Origin: Myrica gale
Taxonomy: Eukaryota; Streptophyta; Magnoliopsida; Fagales; Myricaceae
Direction: 5' to 3'
Length of the DNA stretch: 64,000 bases
Assembly (NCBI GenBank): GCA_963930655.1
Contig: OZ005618.1
Span: forward strand, 6,284,001 to 6,348,000
Both the position numbers and the translations under genes were made by a program. Of this stretch, positions 10,643 to 21,667 are shown one piece after another. Each line of letters opens with the position of its first letter. The first letter of the stretch is position 1. The notes beneath the pieces were generated by a model, which worked only from the letters and a program-made list of their open reading frames with translations, did no database searches and was not told the DNA's origin.

Positions 10643-13388
10643 GTAGGAGGATCGCAGCGAGTGTTGGAACAAGCCAAAAGTTAAATGGTTTTTTTCCTAT
10701 TGGATATTAAGATATCAAAATTGTCGGATTTCTACCTAGGAAATCAACCATAAATAGCTGTTGTTTATAAATGTTTCATGCTAACCGTGCATACCTCCTT
10801 TCGTACGACTTCCATAAAACAATTTGATGATTCACATTTTTCAACCGTTCCTTCGAGATCCCGCTTCGAGAACTATATTCTACTCTTCCCTGGGAAATAT
10901 TTGTATCCTTATCATTGCGTTATGGGCTGTAATCCCCTGCTCTTCTTTGGACTAACACCAGATGACGCTTCCCTTGCTTGTTTAATTTACTCTTTGCTTC
11001 CCAGCCCATTGCAAAACCAGCAGCCTCTAAACCCTCGGTTGTTTTTATTTAAGAAGTTGCCAGGAGAATACGAGGGGCTAAAACTCAAGTTTTTTGCTTT
11101 TTCAGTGATGTACATTTCTGTCCAAGTTGATACGGTTTAGTTATTCCTTTTGAGATTTCCCAGATCCACGAGATTTTTGAACTCCAACAACGATATCATC
11201 GTCCTATTTAGTCCAGCCTGCCGCTAAAAAAGCCAACTCTACTACTGATATAGCACGCATGCCCGGCGGATGGGTGTCATGGGTTAATTCACAGCTCATA
11301 TTGTTCTAAACGAAAGCGAATTCCCATCCAAGTGGCATCTATACTTCTAACTCATAGGGCTGCACAACCGAAAATCCAGTCATTTTTGGTCTAACCGAAT
11401 TTCCGATTGTGCTTCTATGCGGTCCGGACCGGTTTCATTTTTTTATTTTTAAATTTTCTAAATTAATTTCAAAGGGAGAAAGACATAAAAATGTAGAATT
11501 TTAATTTATCTTAAAACTAAACTTTTTAAATTTGCATTAAAAAATTTTTTTATTTATATTAATAAATCCAGTCCGAACCGATTTGTCAAAAAGTATAAAC
11601 CGGACCAGATTTAAATAAACAAGACCGAATCGGACCGCAAATTTGGTTCAGTCCGGTCTGCGGTCCAATTTCGTTCAGTCCTAGCAACCATTCAAGATTT
11701 ATAAGACGCCAATTAGCAATATTATTAGCAAATCTGAACATACAACATACAGATACAAACGATCAGCAGACTTTTTTGCTCGGAAATAATTGCATACTAC
11801 TCGTCACCAAACATTGTTCTTATTTAAGCTAAGTCGAGGCCCAAAAACATGTTTGGGAATAATAATTCCACTGCACCATCTATGCACCAATGTCCTCCAA
11901 AACTGTCCGCCGCCTTGGATGCTTGTAGGAGAAACAATTAACTAGAAAAACCACTACTACCCCACAGCAACCGGAATATTTAATTTATTCTTATCACACA
12001 ATAGAATGTAGCTTTTTCCTTCCCTCTTTTTTTGGCTGAGCTAATAGTGACTTATTTAATAGTTCAAGCATGGAACCGAGAAGAGGATGACCGACATCTT
12101 CCATTGGAGAGGGTAGAAATTTGCTTCATCGAGAATCATTATACCGACAGATGTTAAGACTTTAAACAAGGAATACTAACTAATTATAGACAGCTGCATC
12201 AAAAATATCTGCAGCTTAGGAATTTGCCAATTCTGCTCCTAGAAAAAACGAACAAAAATAGCTAGAAAGGCAGAGAGATCTACAACACCACAAACTGATA
12301 CTAATGTATATGCTCAATACACGGTACAAGACCCCCCCATTAGCGTTCTCAAATTTCCAATGATCCGCCTTCCAGCTTGTATACTCGGGTTGATTTCACA
12401 GGCACTTGAATTAACAGTAGATTCCAATAGAAGGCCACTCTTAATCCAGCACCATCCAACCATTCCACTTTTGAAGATATTATTGAACAAACTGTGTATG
12501 TCTATCAGATTATGTTTTAGTTTAGTACTTTCATGCCTAGCTCTTTGTTTTATCAATGTCGAAGTATAAACATGTTAAACCTGGAGTCCAGAGAAAACAT
12601 AAAAGGTTGCCACATACCATAAGGACACCATATGCTTCACTCTTTATAGCTAGTTTCGTTTATGCAAAATAAATAGAAAAACTCAAATGAGAGTTAAGAA
12701 AAAAGGATCTCTAATCATCCCCGATATTTAGTAAAACCTACAACAAAATCTAGTTACCACAATGTAAGTCGTCAACTTCTCCGAGCAATCCAGGACTCGA
12801 AATACTGATTCCATTTGTACGACTAATGAACCACAAAATATGAGCCACATTTCAAAAGACTGACAGGAAAGCGTTGGACAATTCAAATTTGACCCAAACT
12901 AACAAATTAATATTCCAGCACTCTTAGGTAGAACATCTCATGTATGGTTCATTCACCTAATCATAAAATGCATAAAGGACATATCTATGGCTTCACAGGC
13001 TTGTATCAACGTCACACTAGGTGCACCAGAGATGCGAGCAAATCTACATAAGGAAACTTGGTTCAAATTCCAAGCAAGGAGTGAAGCACAATTTTGAAAA
13101 AGCAGCACTCACCTGAAAATATCAACCTACCTTAGCAGCAATCAATTTGGAGATTATCCACTTGCCTATATAAAAAATTCACACAAATTAAAATCAATCC
13201 CATGCCTTAAAACAAAAACCCTTCCAGTTAGCGGCGAACAAGGGGAAAAGGAGAGAAGAGGTCTTTGCTCAGAGTAAGTGAACAACCTACCTCTTAGTCT
13301 CCAATTCAAGTGTCTCGCCGTGGGAACATAAAAAGATCTTTCCGATCACAGTTCTTAGTTACATAAAAGCCTTTATGTGGAGGTTCTT
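10643..13388. other. Intergenic region between FLX and TAF15b
   Basis: The 3' ends of two converging genes meet here. It contains one MITE-like element (11355-11683). Open frames at about 10778-11140 and 12314-12569 show no domain, no codon bias and no splice partners, and I do not call them genes. Confidence 0.6.
11355..11683. mobile_element. Small non-autonomous element with imperfect terminal inverted repeats, hAT-like
   Basis: The left end TAGGGCTGCAC is matched by TAGGACTGAAC read inward from the right end. The interior is AT-rich, and both flanks carry CCGGACC/GGTCCGG-type repeats, a look common in hAT-derived MITEs. I find no clean 8-bp target duplication, so the superfamily is uncertain. 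Confidence 0.5.
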
Positions 13389-16300
13389 TTAGTAGGGACG
13401 TGATCGGTTTCCACCATGTTGATGTCTGTCAGGCCCAGAACCGTCTCTATAGTTATCCCTGCGCCTGTCTCCGCCCCCATAGCCACCTCTACCACCGCCC
13501 CTGTTGCACAAATGGTAAGTGAATCATGACACTCCACAGAAACAGCAAATTATGAACACAAAGCCAGTCAACCACACTGAATACTTGAATCATGCTGTTC
13601 AGATTGCTTACTTTCAAGAATGCAGAGTTATCTAGACATATGAAGAGAGAAAAACCGGTTAAACATCCAAGATATGCATAACTACAGCAGAAAAAGATTT
13701 AAAAAGATCCACCATTTTCACCAGAAAAAACTAAAACTTTTAGGTATGAGCTTAAAATCCTCGTATTTCTTGTATATGAGAACATCTGAATCCTCGACTG
13801 ATATTGAAAACTCAGCTAATTGCTGCATCACATGCCATTATTGATAGCACAATCGGTAAGTTCCAGTCAGCAGGATCTCATAGCATTCTAAAAGTAGCCA
13901 TCCGCAGGCCTATAGAAACTGCTTCTCAACTCTCCTAACGATAGAAGAACCAATTACTGAGATCATGAATTCAAGGAGAGTCCTACAGAGCCTTAGCTTT
14001 TACAATGACATTCAACAAGAAATTCTGTGAATCAAACAAGAAGACCCTAGTAAAATTAACCTACACAAGCACTTCACAACAAAATGGAACTGCTTGAGCA
14101 ATGTCAACTCTAGTAACCAGTCCCTGTAACAGCTGGCCCTGTGTACATCATTTACTCATGATCCTCAAAAGAGAATCAATGTTCATCAACATAACGTGGA
14201 GAATGCATTAGCAAAAAACAAAATGCTTTAAAACACATTTATCAATCAGCAAGTGGATCATCATAAGGAACATGGCACTGCATAATACACATCACATAAC
14301 ATCAGTAACCAATCAACTAAAGTGAGGATCTCATACCGGTGGTCATAGGAAGGCGGAGCCTTTGGTGCAGACATCTCCGCCATCACAACATTGATTTTAT
14401 AACCCCTCATTTCGTAATCTGTGAAGCAAGATTCCTAATTAGTACACTCAGAAAGTGAGGATATCATGCCGGAAAAACATGAAAGTTGCCAAGTAGGTAC
14501 TGTTGAAAAAACCCCCAGCCGAATGTGCAGCAGACGGATCTTCAAAAGCCAAGCATGCATCCCCTTTATTGTTTCCCATCTCATCAGTATATATCTTTAT
14601 ATTCCACGGCCATTGATCCTTGTATCCTCGCTTTTGCTTGATTCTTCCAACCTAGATAGTGTATGTATCATCCACATCCCAGTCAGACAACACCATGTAA
14701 GTTTAAAAAAAGAATTACAAAAGCATCAGATTTGTGACCACACTTGACTCGAAAACCCCTCTTCAACTTTCATCTCCACCATAGTGGATACAGAGGATGC
14801 AATACCAGGAACTTCATCCACTCACAGGCAACCAAGATGGTATTTTTCTTAAGTCAATTGGATTCAACACTATTTCCTTCAAATCCCACAACATTCATGT
14901 TACAACGGGGTGACTACCAAGACTTACCGTGTTAGTGGGTATACCTTCCTGAGGATATTCTTGAAGTCGTGGGTAGGGGGATTTAACCACCTCCTTCCCT
15001 TGCTTTTTTGCTCAGAATAAAACAACGTTGATTTCATTTACTATGTCCATAAGATGGATTTCATTTACTATGTCAATAAGATGGATTTCATTTACTATGT
15101 TCAAATGACAGTCATGTCAAGTCGTCCTCCAATAATAGAAGACAATAAATTAAAGCTAAAACAACCCCAACAACCTTGATAAAAATACTTCAGCATTTTT
15201 TTTCAAAGGGGACACAGATGCAAAGCAATCTCCAGCTTCAAGAAGTAGAATCTTATAGGCAAGGAGTTCAAAATAAAAGACATTACTTGTCCAATGCCTC
15301 CAAAGAGATCCCTTAGTTCTTCAGTTGTCACATCAGGTGGCAAATTTGATATGTAGATTCTTGAGTTGTCACAAGTTTCATTACAATTCTCATCACACTG
15401 CTTCACCTTAGCTGGAGCCTCAGCAGGAGCAGCACTATATCCACCTCGACCACCAGCACCACGACCACTGCCGTATCCACCAGGTGGGCCACCCCTGTTG
15501 CCACCCCTAACATCCCCCGGACCATCACCATAACCACCCGCAAGGGGGCCACCATAAGATTGTGGATATGATGCGGGACCTCCAGCATAGCTTGCTGGTG
15601 GAGGAACTGCATCTGTTCCATAGTTTTTGCTCTCTCCATATGAGTTGTAAGGTGGTGGAGGATTTCCACCAGCCCCTCCATAATAAGGTTGGGATGCTGG
15701 CGGAGGAACATCACCATACCCACCTTCTTCTTTTCCCAAGAAACCACCCCTATTCCCACCCCCACTCCTACCATCGTTGTTGCCAGCTCTACCACCATTA
15801 AATTCACCGCTTCTACTGCCACCATAACTACCACCTCGACTACCACCATATCCACCACCACCTCCACCTCTAGTATAACCGCCGCCGCCGCCGCCGCCGC
15901 CTCCCGCAGGTGAGGGTGTACCACATTTGTTACATTCAACTCTTCTTGCAAAGTTCAGATTCCCGCAACTACATACAATTATATACCAGTTCCAGTGACA
16001 ATTATTTCTAAAGCTCAAACGTTCAAACAATCTTAATCCCAATAAATGTAAAAACAACAGCTAAAAAAAATGGGTAAATACAAAAGCAAATTATAGTAAA
16101 ACAGAGAGAGAGAAACTCACGCCGGATTAGGGCAGAGCCAATCGCCATCTCTGCCACTCCCACCACGTCCACCTTCTCCTCCTCCTCCTCCTCCTCCTCC
16201 TCGGCCACCACGATCTCCTCCTCCTTGGTATCCACCACCACCTGCAACCAAGATCCAGCCAGATATTAAGTAATTAAGCAAACAACCCCGACCAAAGTGC

Positions 16301-16651
16301 GTAACAAATAGAATTCCAGAAATCGAACGGGAGAGAAAAAGGATATAATGGGTTGGTACCTCGACCACCGTATCCTCCACCACCACCGCCTCGGCCTCCG
16401 CTTCCACCGCCGCCTCCTCGACCACCACGACCACCGTAGCCACCATCACTATTCCCTCCTCCATAGCCTCCCCCGCCGTATCCACCAGCACCGCCACTCC
16501 CTCCGTACCCGCCGCCGCCTCCACCACCACCACCACCACTGTAACCTCCAGCTCCGCTATAGCCACCCCCGTCATATCCTCCAGCCCCACCGCTAGCTCC
16601 ATAGTGTGGAGGAGCGGACTCGCCGCCTTCTTGTCCGTACATACCAGACAT
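13389..16651 (-). CDS. TAF15b: TAF15b, FET-like TFIID-associated RNA-binding protein
   Basis: Six exons on the minus strand: 16651-16360, 16241-16121, 15968-15287, 14651-14501, 14418-14337 and 13500-13389, giving 479 residues with all phases closing. The N-terminal third is Gly/Tyr-rich and disordered. A RanBP2-type zinc finger (WLCPNPACGNLNFARR, then ECNKCG) is split by intron 2 at about residues 134-156. A long Gly/Pro/Tyr-rich linker follows. One RRM covers about residues 340-430: RNP2 is IYISNL, the RNP1 region is GDACLAFED, and it ends near YKINVVMAE. The tail is RGG-rich and ends GGNRSRPY. This is the plant TAF15b layout. In Arabidopsis it is a TFIID subunit linked to immune-receptor gene expression and FLC repression. 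The ATG at 16651 is chosen because the frame upstream has only TTG. Confidence 0.93.
15030..15110. repeat. Three tandem copies of a 27-bp unit inside a TAF15b intron
   Basis: GATTTCATTTACTATGT starts at 15030, 15057 and 15084. The third copy is truncated and diverges after TTC. It lies within the intron 14652-15286 and has no evident function. Confidence 0.85.
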
Positions 16652-16745
16652 GGTCAAGAGTCTCTGTTTAGGGCTTCCCCCAAGAGATCTAGGGTTTGCC
16701 AGAGAGAGAGAGAGATTGGGTTCAGATGCAAACGCACGAGCGTGG

Positions 16746-16753
16746 CTTATAAA
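16746..16753 (-). promoter_or_regulatory. Probable TATA box of TAF15b
   Basis: The minus strand reads TTTATAAG about 95 bases upstream of the TAF15b ATG, followed by a GA/CT-rich 5' UTR. Only sequence supports this. Confidence 0.5.
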
Positions 16754-16796
16754 GCGAGTATAAGGAAGATTTTCCTCCTTGCAGTCTTCTTTCCAA

Positions 16797-16820
16797 ATAT
16801 ATATATATATATATATATAT
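16797..16820. repeat. (AT)n microsatellite
   Basis: A perfect alternating AT tract of 24 bases upstream of the TAF15b promoter. Confidence 0.9.
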
Positions 16821-17500
16821 TCTTCTCCGTTTCTTGATGATATTTATCCCAAACTATTCTTGACCGACTTTTTAATAGACCGAACAAGAAAGTTTCTGTG
16901 GGGAGTGTCACTGTTGATGTTTTATCCCTTTTAGGTGCTGCCGGAAAAAAAATGTACATTTTTTTGGGCATTTCTACTTGAACCTTGATTTTTTCTTACG
17001 TTTTTTGTGTAATTAATTTTTTTTTCACATTTTTGATTTGACATAACCAAATAAAATAGGTCAATGATAATTTTTTTCAACCAGCATAAAAACAATAATC
17101 AATTATAGTTTATTTTTCTCTCCTCCATACTTTTTTTTCTTTTGCAATCAAGTAATAATTTCATTGATAATAAAACTGCCATAGAAAGTAGACAAATACC
17201 GCGTCGATACAACCTCCTTACCACATAACCTTCACAAAAGCACAAACCCAATCAATCAAATTGACACTATTAAATATTCAGCAAAAAAAAACTGACAGAG
17301 AAAATGTGTACTAGGCCCACCAAAGTGGTGGCTAAACTGGTTTTAGGGTCGGTCCAAGCAACGAAACCCAATTGGGTAGGGGCTGCGAGATCTCATCCCC
17401 ATTCCGAGCGCAATTGCACTTTTCGTGAAGTTGTGACGACAATCCAATCCTTAAGTTGGTAGTTATAGGACAATTTAGACATTCTTTCATGGGTGGGAGT
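16821..17500. other. Intergenic region, no gene seen
   Basis: AT-rich sequence between the TAF15b promoter and the decayed retrotransposon. No domain, RNA gene or clear repeat is recognised. Confidence 0.5.
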
Positions 17501-17585
17501 TGATGAAGCCAATTTTAATCAGTCTATCACAGAGAGTCCACTGGCCAAAAGTTCGAGGGAGTTTAGATATGAAGTCCAATAGAAG
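17501..17585 (-). repeat. 3' LTR remnant of the Ty3/gypsy element
   Basis: Bases 17501-17585 align with 19042-19125 at roughly 80% identity, both starting TGATGAARCCAATTTTAA. Beyond 17585 the match stops abruptly and integrase sequence begins. Only the inner end of this LTR survives. Confidence 0.75.
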
Positions 17586-18165
17586 GGTTGAAGTGATCTA
17601 AATGATAACTATGTATTCCCACCTCAACAGGTATTACAGCTTCCAAACTAAATGCCAAAGCAAATGGGGTTTCTCCTGTTGGGGTTCTCATGGTTGTATG
17701 GTAGGCCCATAACACTCATGACAACTCTTCAACCCATAACCCTTTCTTGTCATCCAAATATATTTTTATATTTCTCACTAATGTGCAGTTAGTGACTTCC
17801 ATTTTCCCATTCACATGAGGGTGAGCACGAGAAGAAAAATGATGAGAGATTCTCAGCCGAGAGCAAAAAACCCTGAAGTGGTTATTATCAAATTGTCATC
17901 CATTGTCTGATATGATCACTCGAGGTAAGCCAAATCTACAAATGTTCTTCCATAAAAAACCTCGAATATGTTTTTCTGTGATCTTAGCCAAAGGCTCGGT
18001 CTCTACCTAATTGGTAAAATAATCAATAGCCACGACCAGGAACTTTACTTGCCCTTTTGCTTGAGGAAACGACCCCACTATATCTATTCCTCATTGGGTG
18101 AAAGGACAGGGGTCATCAGCTCAGCCGATCTTCCTGGTATATCAGCGTGTCTCTGACACTCAGAT
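17586..18165 (-). pseudogene. Ty3/gypsy integrase core, pseudogene
   Basis: Translating the minus strand with frame changes gives a CQRHADIPG zinc-finger tail, then VIDYFT, then FGLPRVIISDNG, then HPHVNGKMEVTN, then [18 protein letters not shown]. This is the DDE integrase core with its Asp, Asp and Glu contexts recognisable. In-frame stops replace expected residues at several points, for instance after ISDNG. It runs without a gap into the 3' LTR remnant at 17585, so the 3' end of pol is deleted. It is not functional. Confidence 0.82.
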
Positions 18166-18899
18166 CATAACGATCTAGGGTATCAAAGGTTTCAGCTAGA
18201 TTTTCGAGATGACCTGCTATTTGTTTACTTTTCATTAACATGTCATCTACATAAACCTTCATATTTCTACCAATTTTCTTTTTAAACATAACATTTACCA
18301 ACATTTGATAGGTAACTCGATCATTTTGTAATCCAAATGGCATGACTAGATAACAATAAAATCCTCTCAGTTATAAAATAAGTATTTTCTTGGTCTGTGT
18401 GATGCATCTTTATTTGATTGTAACCCGGAAAAGCATCTAGGAAAGAAAGGAACTCATGCTCAGTTGTTGAGTCTGTTAACATGTCAATCATGGGTAAAGG
18501 ATAACTATCTTTTGTATAGGCTTTGTTGAGATCAGTAAAGTCTACACACATTCGTCATTGTCCATTAGGTTGAGGAATCAAAACTACGTTAGCTAACCAA
18601 TTAAGATAAGCTACTTCTCTAATAAACCCTACCTCCAATAATTTGTCAACTTCTGCAGCTATCACTTGATTTCTTTCGGGTGTGCAGGCTTTCCATCTTT
18701 GTTTGACCGGTCTCATGGCTGGATCCGCACTAAGTCGATGCAGCATGACTGAATGATCCACCCCTTTTATATCTCTGTGGTTCCATGCAAAAGATTTCAG
18801 ACGTAATCTTAAGAACTGGAGTAGTGCTAGTTTAGACTCCTCATTCAACAATACGCCTAATTTGACCACTTTACTCTCTTTCAGCTTGAAACTCTCCAA
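18166..18899 (-). pseudogene. Ty3/gypsy reverse transcriptase, pseudogene
   Basis: Minus-strand fragments read as a gypsy RT: HRLSADPAMRPVKQRWK, then EVDKLLEVGFIREVAYLNWL, then CVDFTDLNKAYTKDSYPLP, then FLSFLDAFPGYNQIKMH, then MPFGLQNDRVTYQMLVN, then VYVDDMLMKS with the catalytic YVDD box. Stops and frame changes separate these blocks. Near TLDRYDL the RT text breaks off and integrase text follows directly, so the thumb, RNase H and integrase N-terminus were lost in one deletion at about 18165. Confidence 0.88.
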
Positions 18900-19023
18900 G
18901 GGTTCCGTTGTCTAGCCGCTTGGTATGGGCCTTTTATCTACTATTAGAGCTTTGAAGGATTTCATACTGTAAATATATGACGAGTTTAATGAGATGACCA
19001 GTGTGAAGGACTATGATCACTTT

Positions 19024-19041
19024 CCCACAGACGGCGCCAAC
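19024..19041 (-). other. Retrotransposon primer-binding site
   Basis: Immediately inside the 5' LTR the minus strand reads GTTGGCGCCGTCTGTGGG. A TGGCGCC primer-binding site just after the LTR is common in plant Ty3/gypsy elements. It fixes the LTR inner edge at 19042. Confidence 0.75.
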
Positions 19042-19515
19042 TGATGAAACCAATTTTAACCAGTCTATCACAAGTCCACTAGACCAAAAGTCTGACGGAG
19101 CTTAGACTTGAAGTCCAATACTTGAGACGATTGAAAGGTTCAAAATCTCTTTCCTTCCTCCTGCAAGCAAAATAACACACTATAACTCAAAGTCCTCCCC
19201 GTAGAGGGATTTCTCTGATGTCATTGTCATCTCTTTTCTTTTCTTAGTTCTTGTTTTCGGTGAGAGAGTTTTAGAGAGAGAAATGCATATATTTTGCTCC
19301 ATATCTTCTTCTTATATCCCTCGACGTTGTCTGGGTCGGGGCTTTATTTGGGCTTTGGCCTTATTATCCCTCCGGACCATATTACTCTTTTTAGACGTTA
19401 TCAGTCTCATCCAACATTTAATAAAGGCCGACACTATCATAGTTGGTCTCCCCAGGATGATCCGAACCAACATCTTTTATCTTTCTTTCTTACCGCCAGC
19501 TCATTTGCAGTAACA
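19042..19515 (-). repeat. 5' LTR of the Ty3/gypsy element
   Basis: About 474 bp bounded by TG (19042) and CA (19514-19515) on the plus strand, with the primer-binding site against the inner edge. The outer edge is inferred from the TG...CA rule and the change to AT-rich flank. No target duplication could be confirmed, because the other outer edge is uncertain. Confidence 0.65.
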
Positions 19516-21667
19516 AAAAATAATCATAATTTCTGACATTTGTTTATTTACCCAATAAAGCATAAATGTCAGTTTCCTTTATGAATCTCCAATCGTTGGG
19601 TTACACACATCATTTCGTGTGGGCAAAACCTTATTTCCCTAATTTTTAGCCTTAAGTTTTGGGCCTTTATAATAAGGAAAATTTCTCCTCCATCCTGGAC
19701 GCCCTCTTCACCTTTTTGCTTAGAAAAAAAAATCACTTTATAGTACAATAAGATGGAGTTTCCTAAAACAAACTTAGTCCAAAGAGCCATTTGCTCTAAG
19801 TTGCATGAGGTGCTGACAAAGTACCATTTTCGCGTCTCGTCCTATGAGTTTTTTCTAATCAAAGTTACTTGATGATGCCAAAAATACCATTGGTCGGAGC
19901 CGATCAGATCTGAGAATGAACAAAAAGAGGGGGCGGCGTCGGATCCAGAAACTCCGATGCCAAAGTTAGATCTCAAGAAGATTTAAGTCTGAGAAGAATG
20001 ATTAAAGCTTGAGGATGAGAAGAGCAATCAGAGCATGAGATTATATGCGAAACCATGGAGGGATAAATTCATATGCTTGAATATTTGGGCGGTAAAATAT
20101 AAGGGAGAATGAAACTTATATTTGAGTGGGCCGAAAGCCTTGAATGTGCTAATGGGCTCGGGTAGGATTTTAGTTGGGCTGATGCGCTATGATGGACTGG
20201 GCTGGTTGGGTCGATCATATTATGACCCATCATTACCTTTGACAAAATTGTGGGATCCAGAGGCTTTGGAAAGCCCAGAAGTCAGTATGACGCAAAGCTC
20301 CTCCCGTCATTGTCTGGACTGTGGAGGTAACGGAGGTGTAGGAGAGCATGCATAAGGGAGTTTTGAGAGAGCAAGAGGGGAGGGTCTAGTTGTTGAGTTT
20401 GTCAAACATTTCTCTAAGCTAAGACTTAATCTGATTCATTTGTTTGCCCTCTGCGTATTCCTTAGCATTTTTTTTCTAAGCAGCATATTCCTTAGCATTA
20501 ATGAAACATCCTCCATATCATTACCTCTTTCCTCCATTCTATCTTTATCTTTGACTAGTCCATTCATTCTCATACTTAAATGAGGGAATCACTCAGTGAT
20601 ATAAATGTGCTCTAGTCCTTTACATTCAATCCTATATTTTTTTTAAAGATTATTCCTTCATATTATCACTCAATTTTTAAATACTTCACAAACTTTAAAT
20701 TATTACAAATTTATAACTCACCCTCAAACTATGATTATTCGCGTTGTGATTCCATCTTCCAATCCATTGGAGCCATGTAAATGATTTTTTATTCTACGTG
20801 AACATAGCATAGCATTTTTCTTACGTTAAAGGATAAAATAACTATATATTATTTATTGAGTCTACAAATCACGAAAAATACCTTAGAATACTTGAAAGGG
20901 CTCAAACGATAGCAACTTTAAGAGTGACAGAAACCATTCAACATAATGACTCCAACAGGTTCGGGAATAAAATTGCAACGAGAAGCATAATTTGAAGGAT
21001 TAGTTGTAATAAGTTAGAATTTGTAAGTGTATTTGACAATCCAGTGATAATTTGAAGGAGAAATTATAATTTACCATTTTTGGACAGTCATGAGTCTTTT
21101 TGACAATGCAGTCCAAAGAGCTTCACCTTGTCCGAAGCCGGCGGCCGGAATGCTTCGACTATAAAAACCATACATATTATTAACTATCTTTGTCTAAAAC
21201 CGGTGGGGAGATGGCTTTACAAAAGAAAAAAAATGAATGAAGGAAAAGAAAAATCAGGTGTGGATATAAAACAAAGTGTGAACTATCGTCAAAGAACATT
21301 AGGTTGGATCTTTTGCTTGTTAGGAATAATTGAGATAGCCAACAATAACGTAGCCTTGCAGTCCAAAATGGCCACCAAGACAGCCAACAATACCATACTT
21401 ATGGGACGCTATCTTCTAACTTCGATATCAAAATGCCTTCAACACTGACCCTTTTATCGGGGTTCCATTAGCTATACAAAGTCTGAAGAGAAAGCTTCAG
21501 TTTGAACAAGGAACAATCATGAAATTTGAGACGAACAGTCAAGATGAAACATGAAGCCACAGAGAGAAAACTAGGAGCCAAACTAAACCTTGTACTACAT
21601 CAAATAACCACAACAATATCTCTGAGGAGATGAAGAGCCGCAAAATTTCCACTCACAAATCTATCTA
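19516..21667. other. Intergenic region, no gene seen
   Basis: No domain-bearing frame or RNA gene is recognised. Frames at about 20122-20355 and 21128-21448 look like chance. The right end probably includes the 3' UTR of the GH17 gene. Confidence 0.55.

Larger units (their letters stand above)
17501..19515 (-). mobile_element. Decayed Ty3/gypsy LTR retrotransposon with internal deletions
   Basis: Read on the minus strand, this is a 5' LTR (19515-19042), a primer-binding site, reverse transcriptase, integrase core and a short piece of 3' LTR (17585-17501). Gag, protease, RNase H, the integrase N-terminus and most of the 3' LTR are missing. Pol is broken by stops and frameshifts. The order RT then integrase identifies Ty3/gypsy, and the integrase text resembles the Tat/Athila side of the family. 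It cannot move on its own. Confidence 0.85.

Noticed and set aside
10778..11140. 120-codon plus-strand frame downstream of FLX
   Set aside because: It lies in probable 3' UTR and intergenic sequence, and the translation resembles no family.
14466..14747. Plus-strand frame of 93 codons
   Set aside because: It covers the RRM exon of TAF15b in antisense and has no merit of its own.
15403..16602. Several Val/Met-rich, His-rich or Thr-rich frames on both strands
   Set aside because: They are alternative frames of the glycine-rich TAF15b exons. Low-complexity GGN codons keep all frames open.
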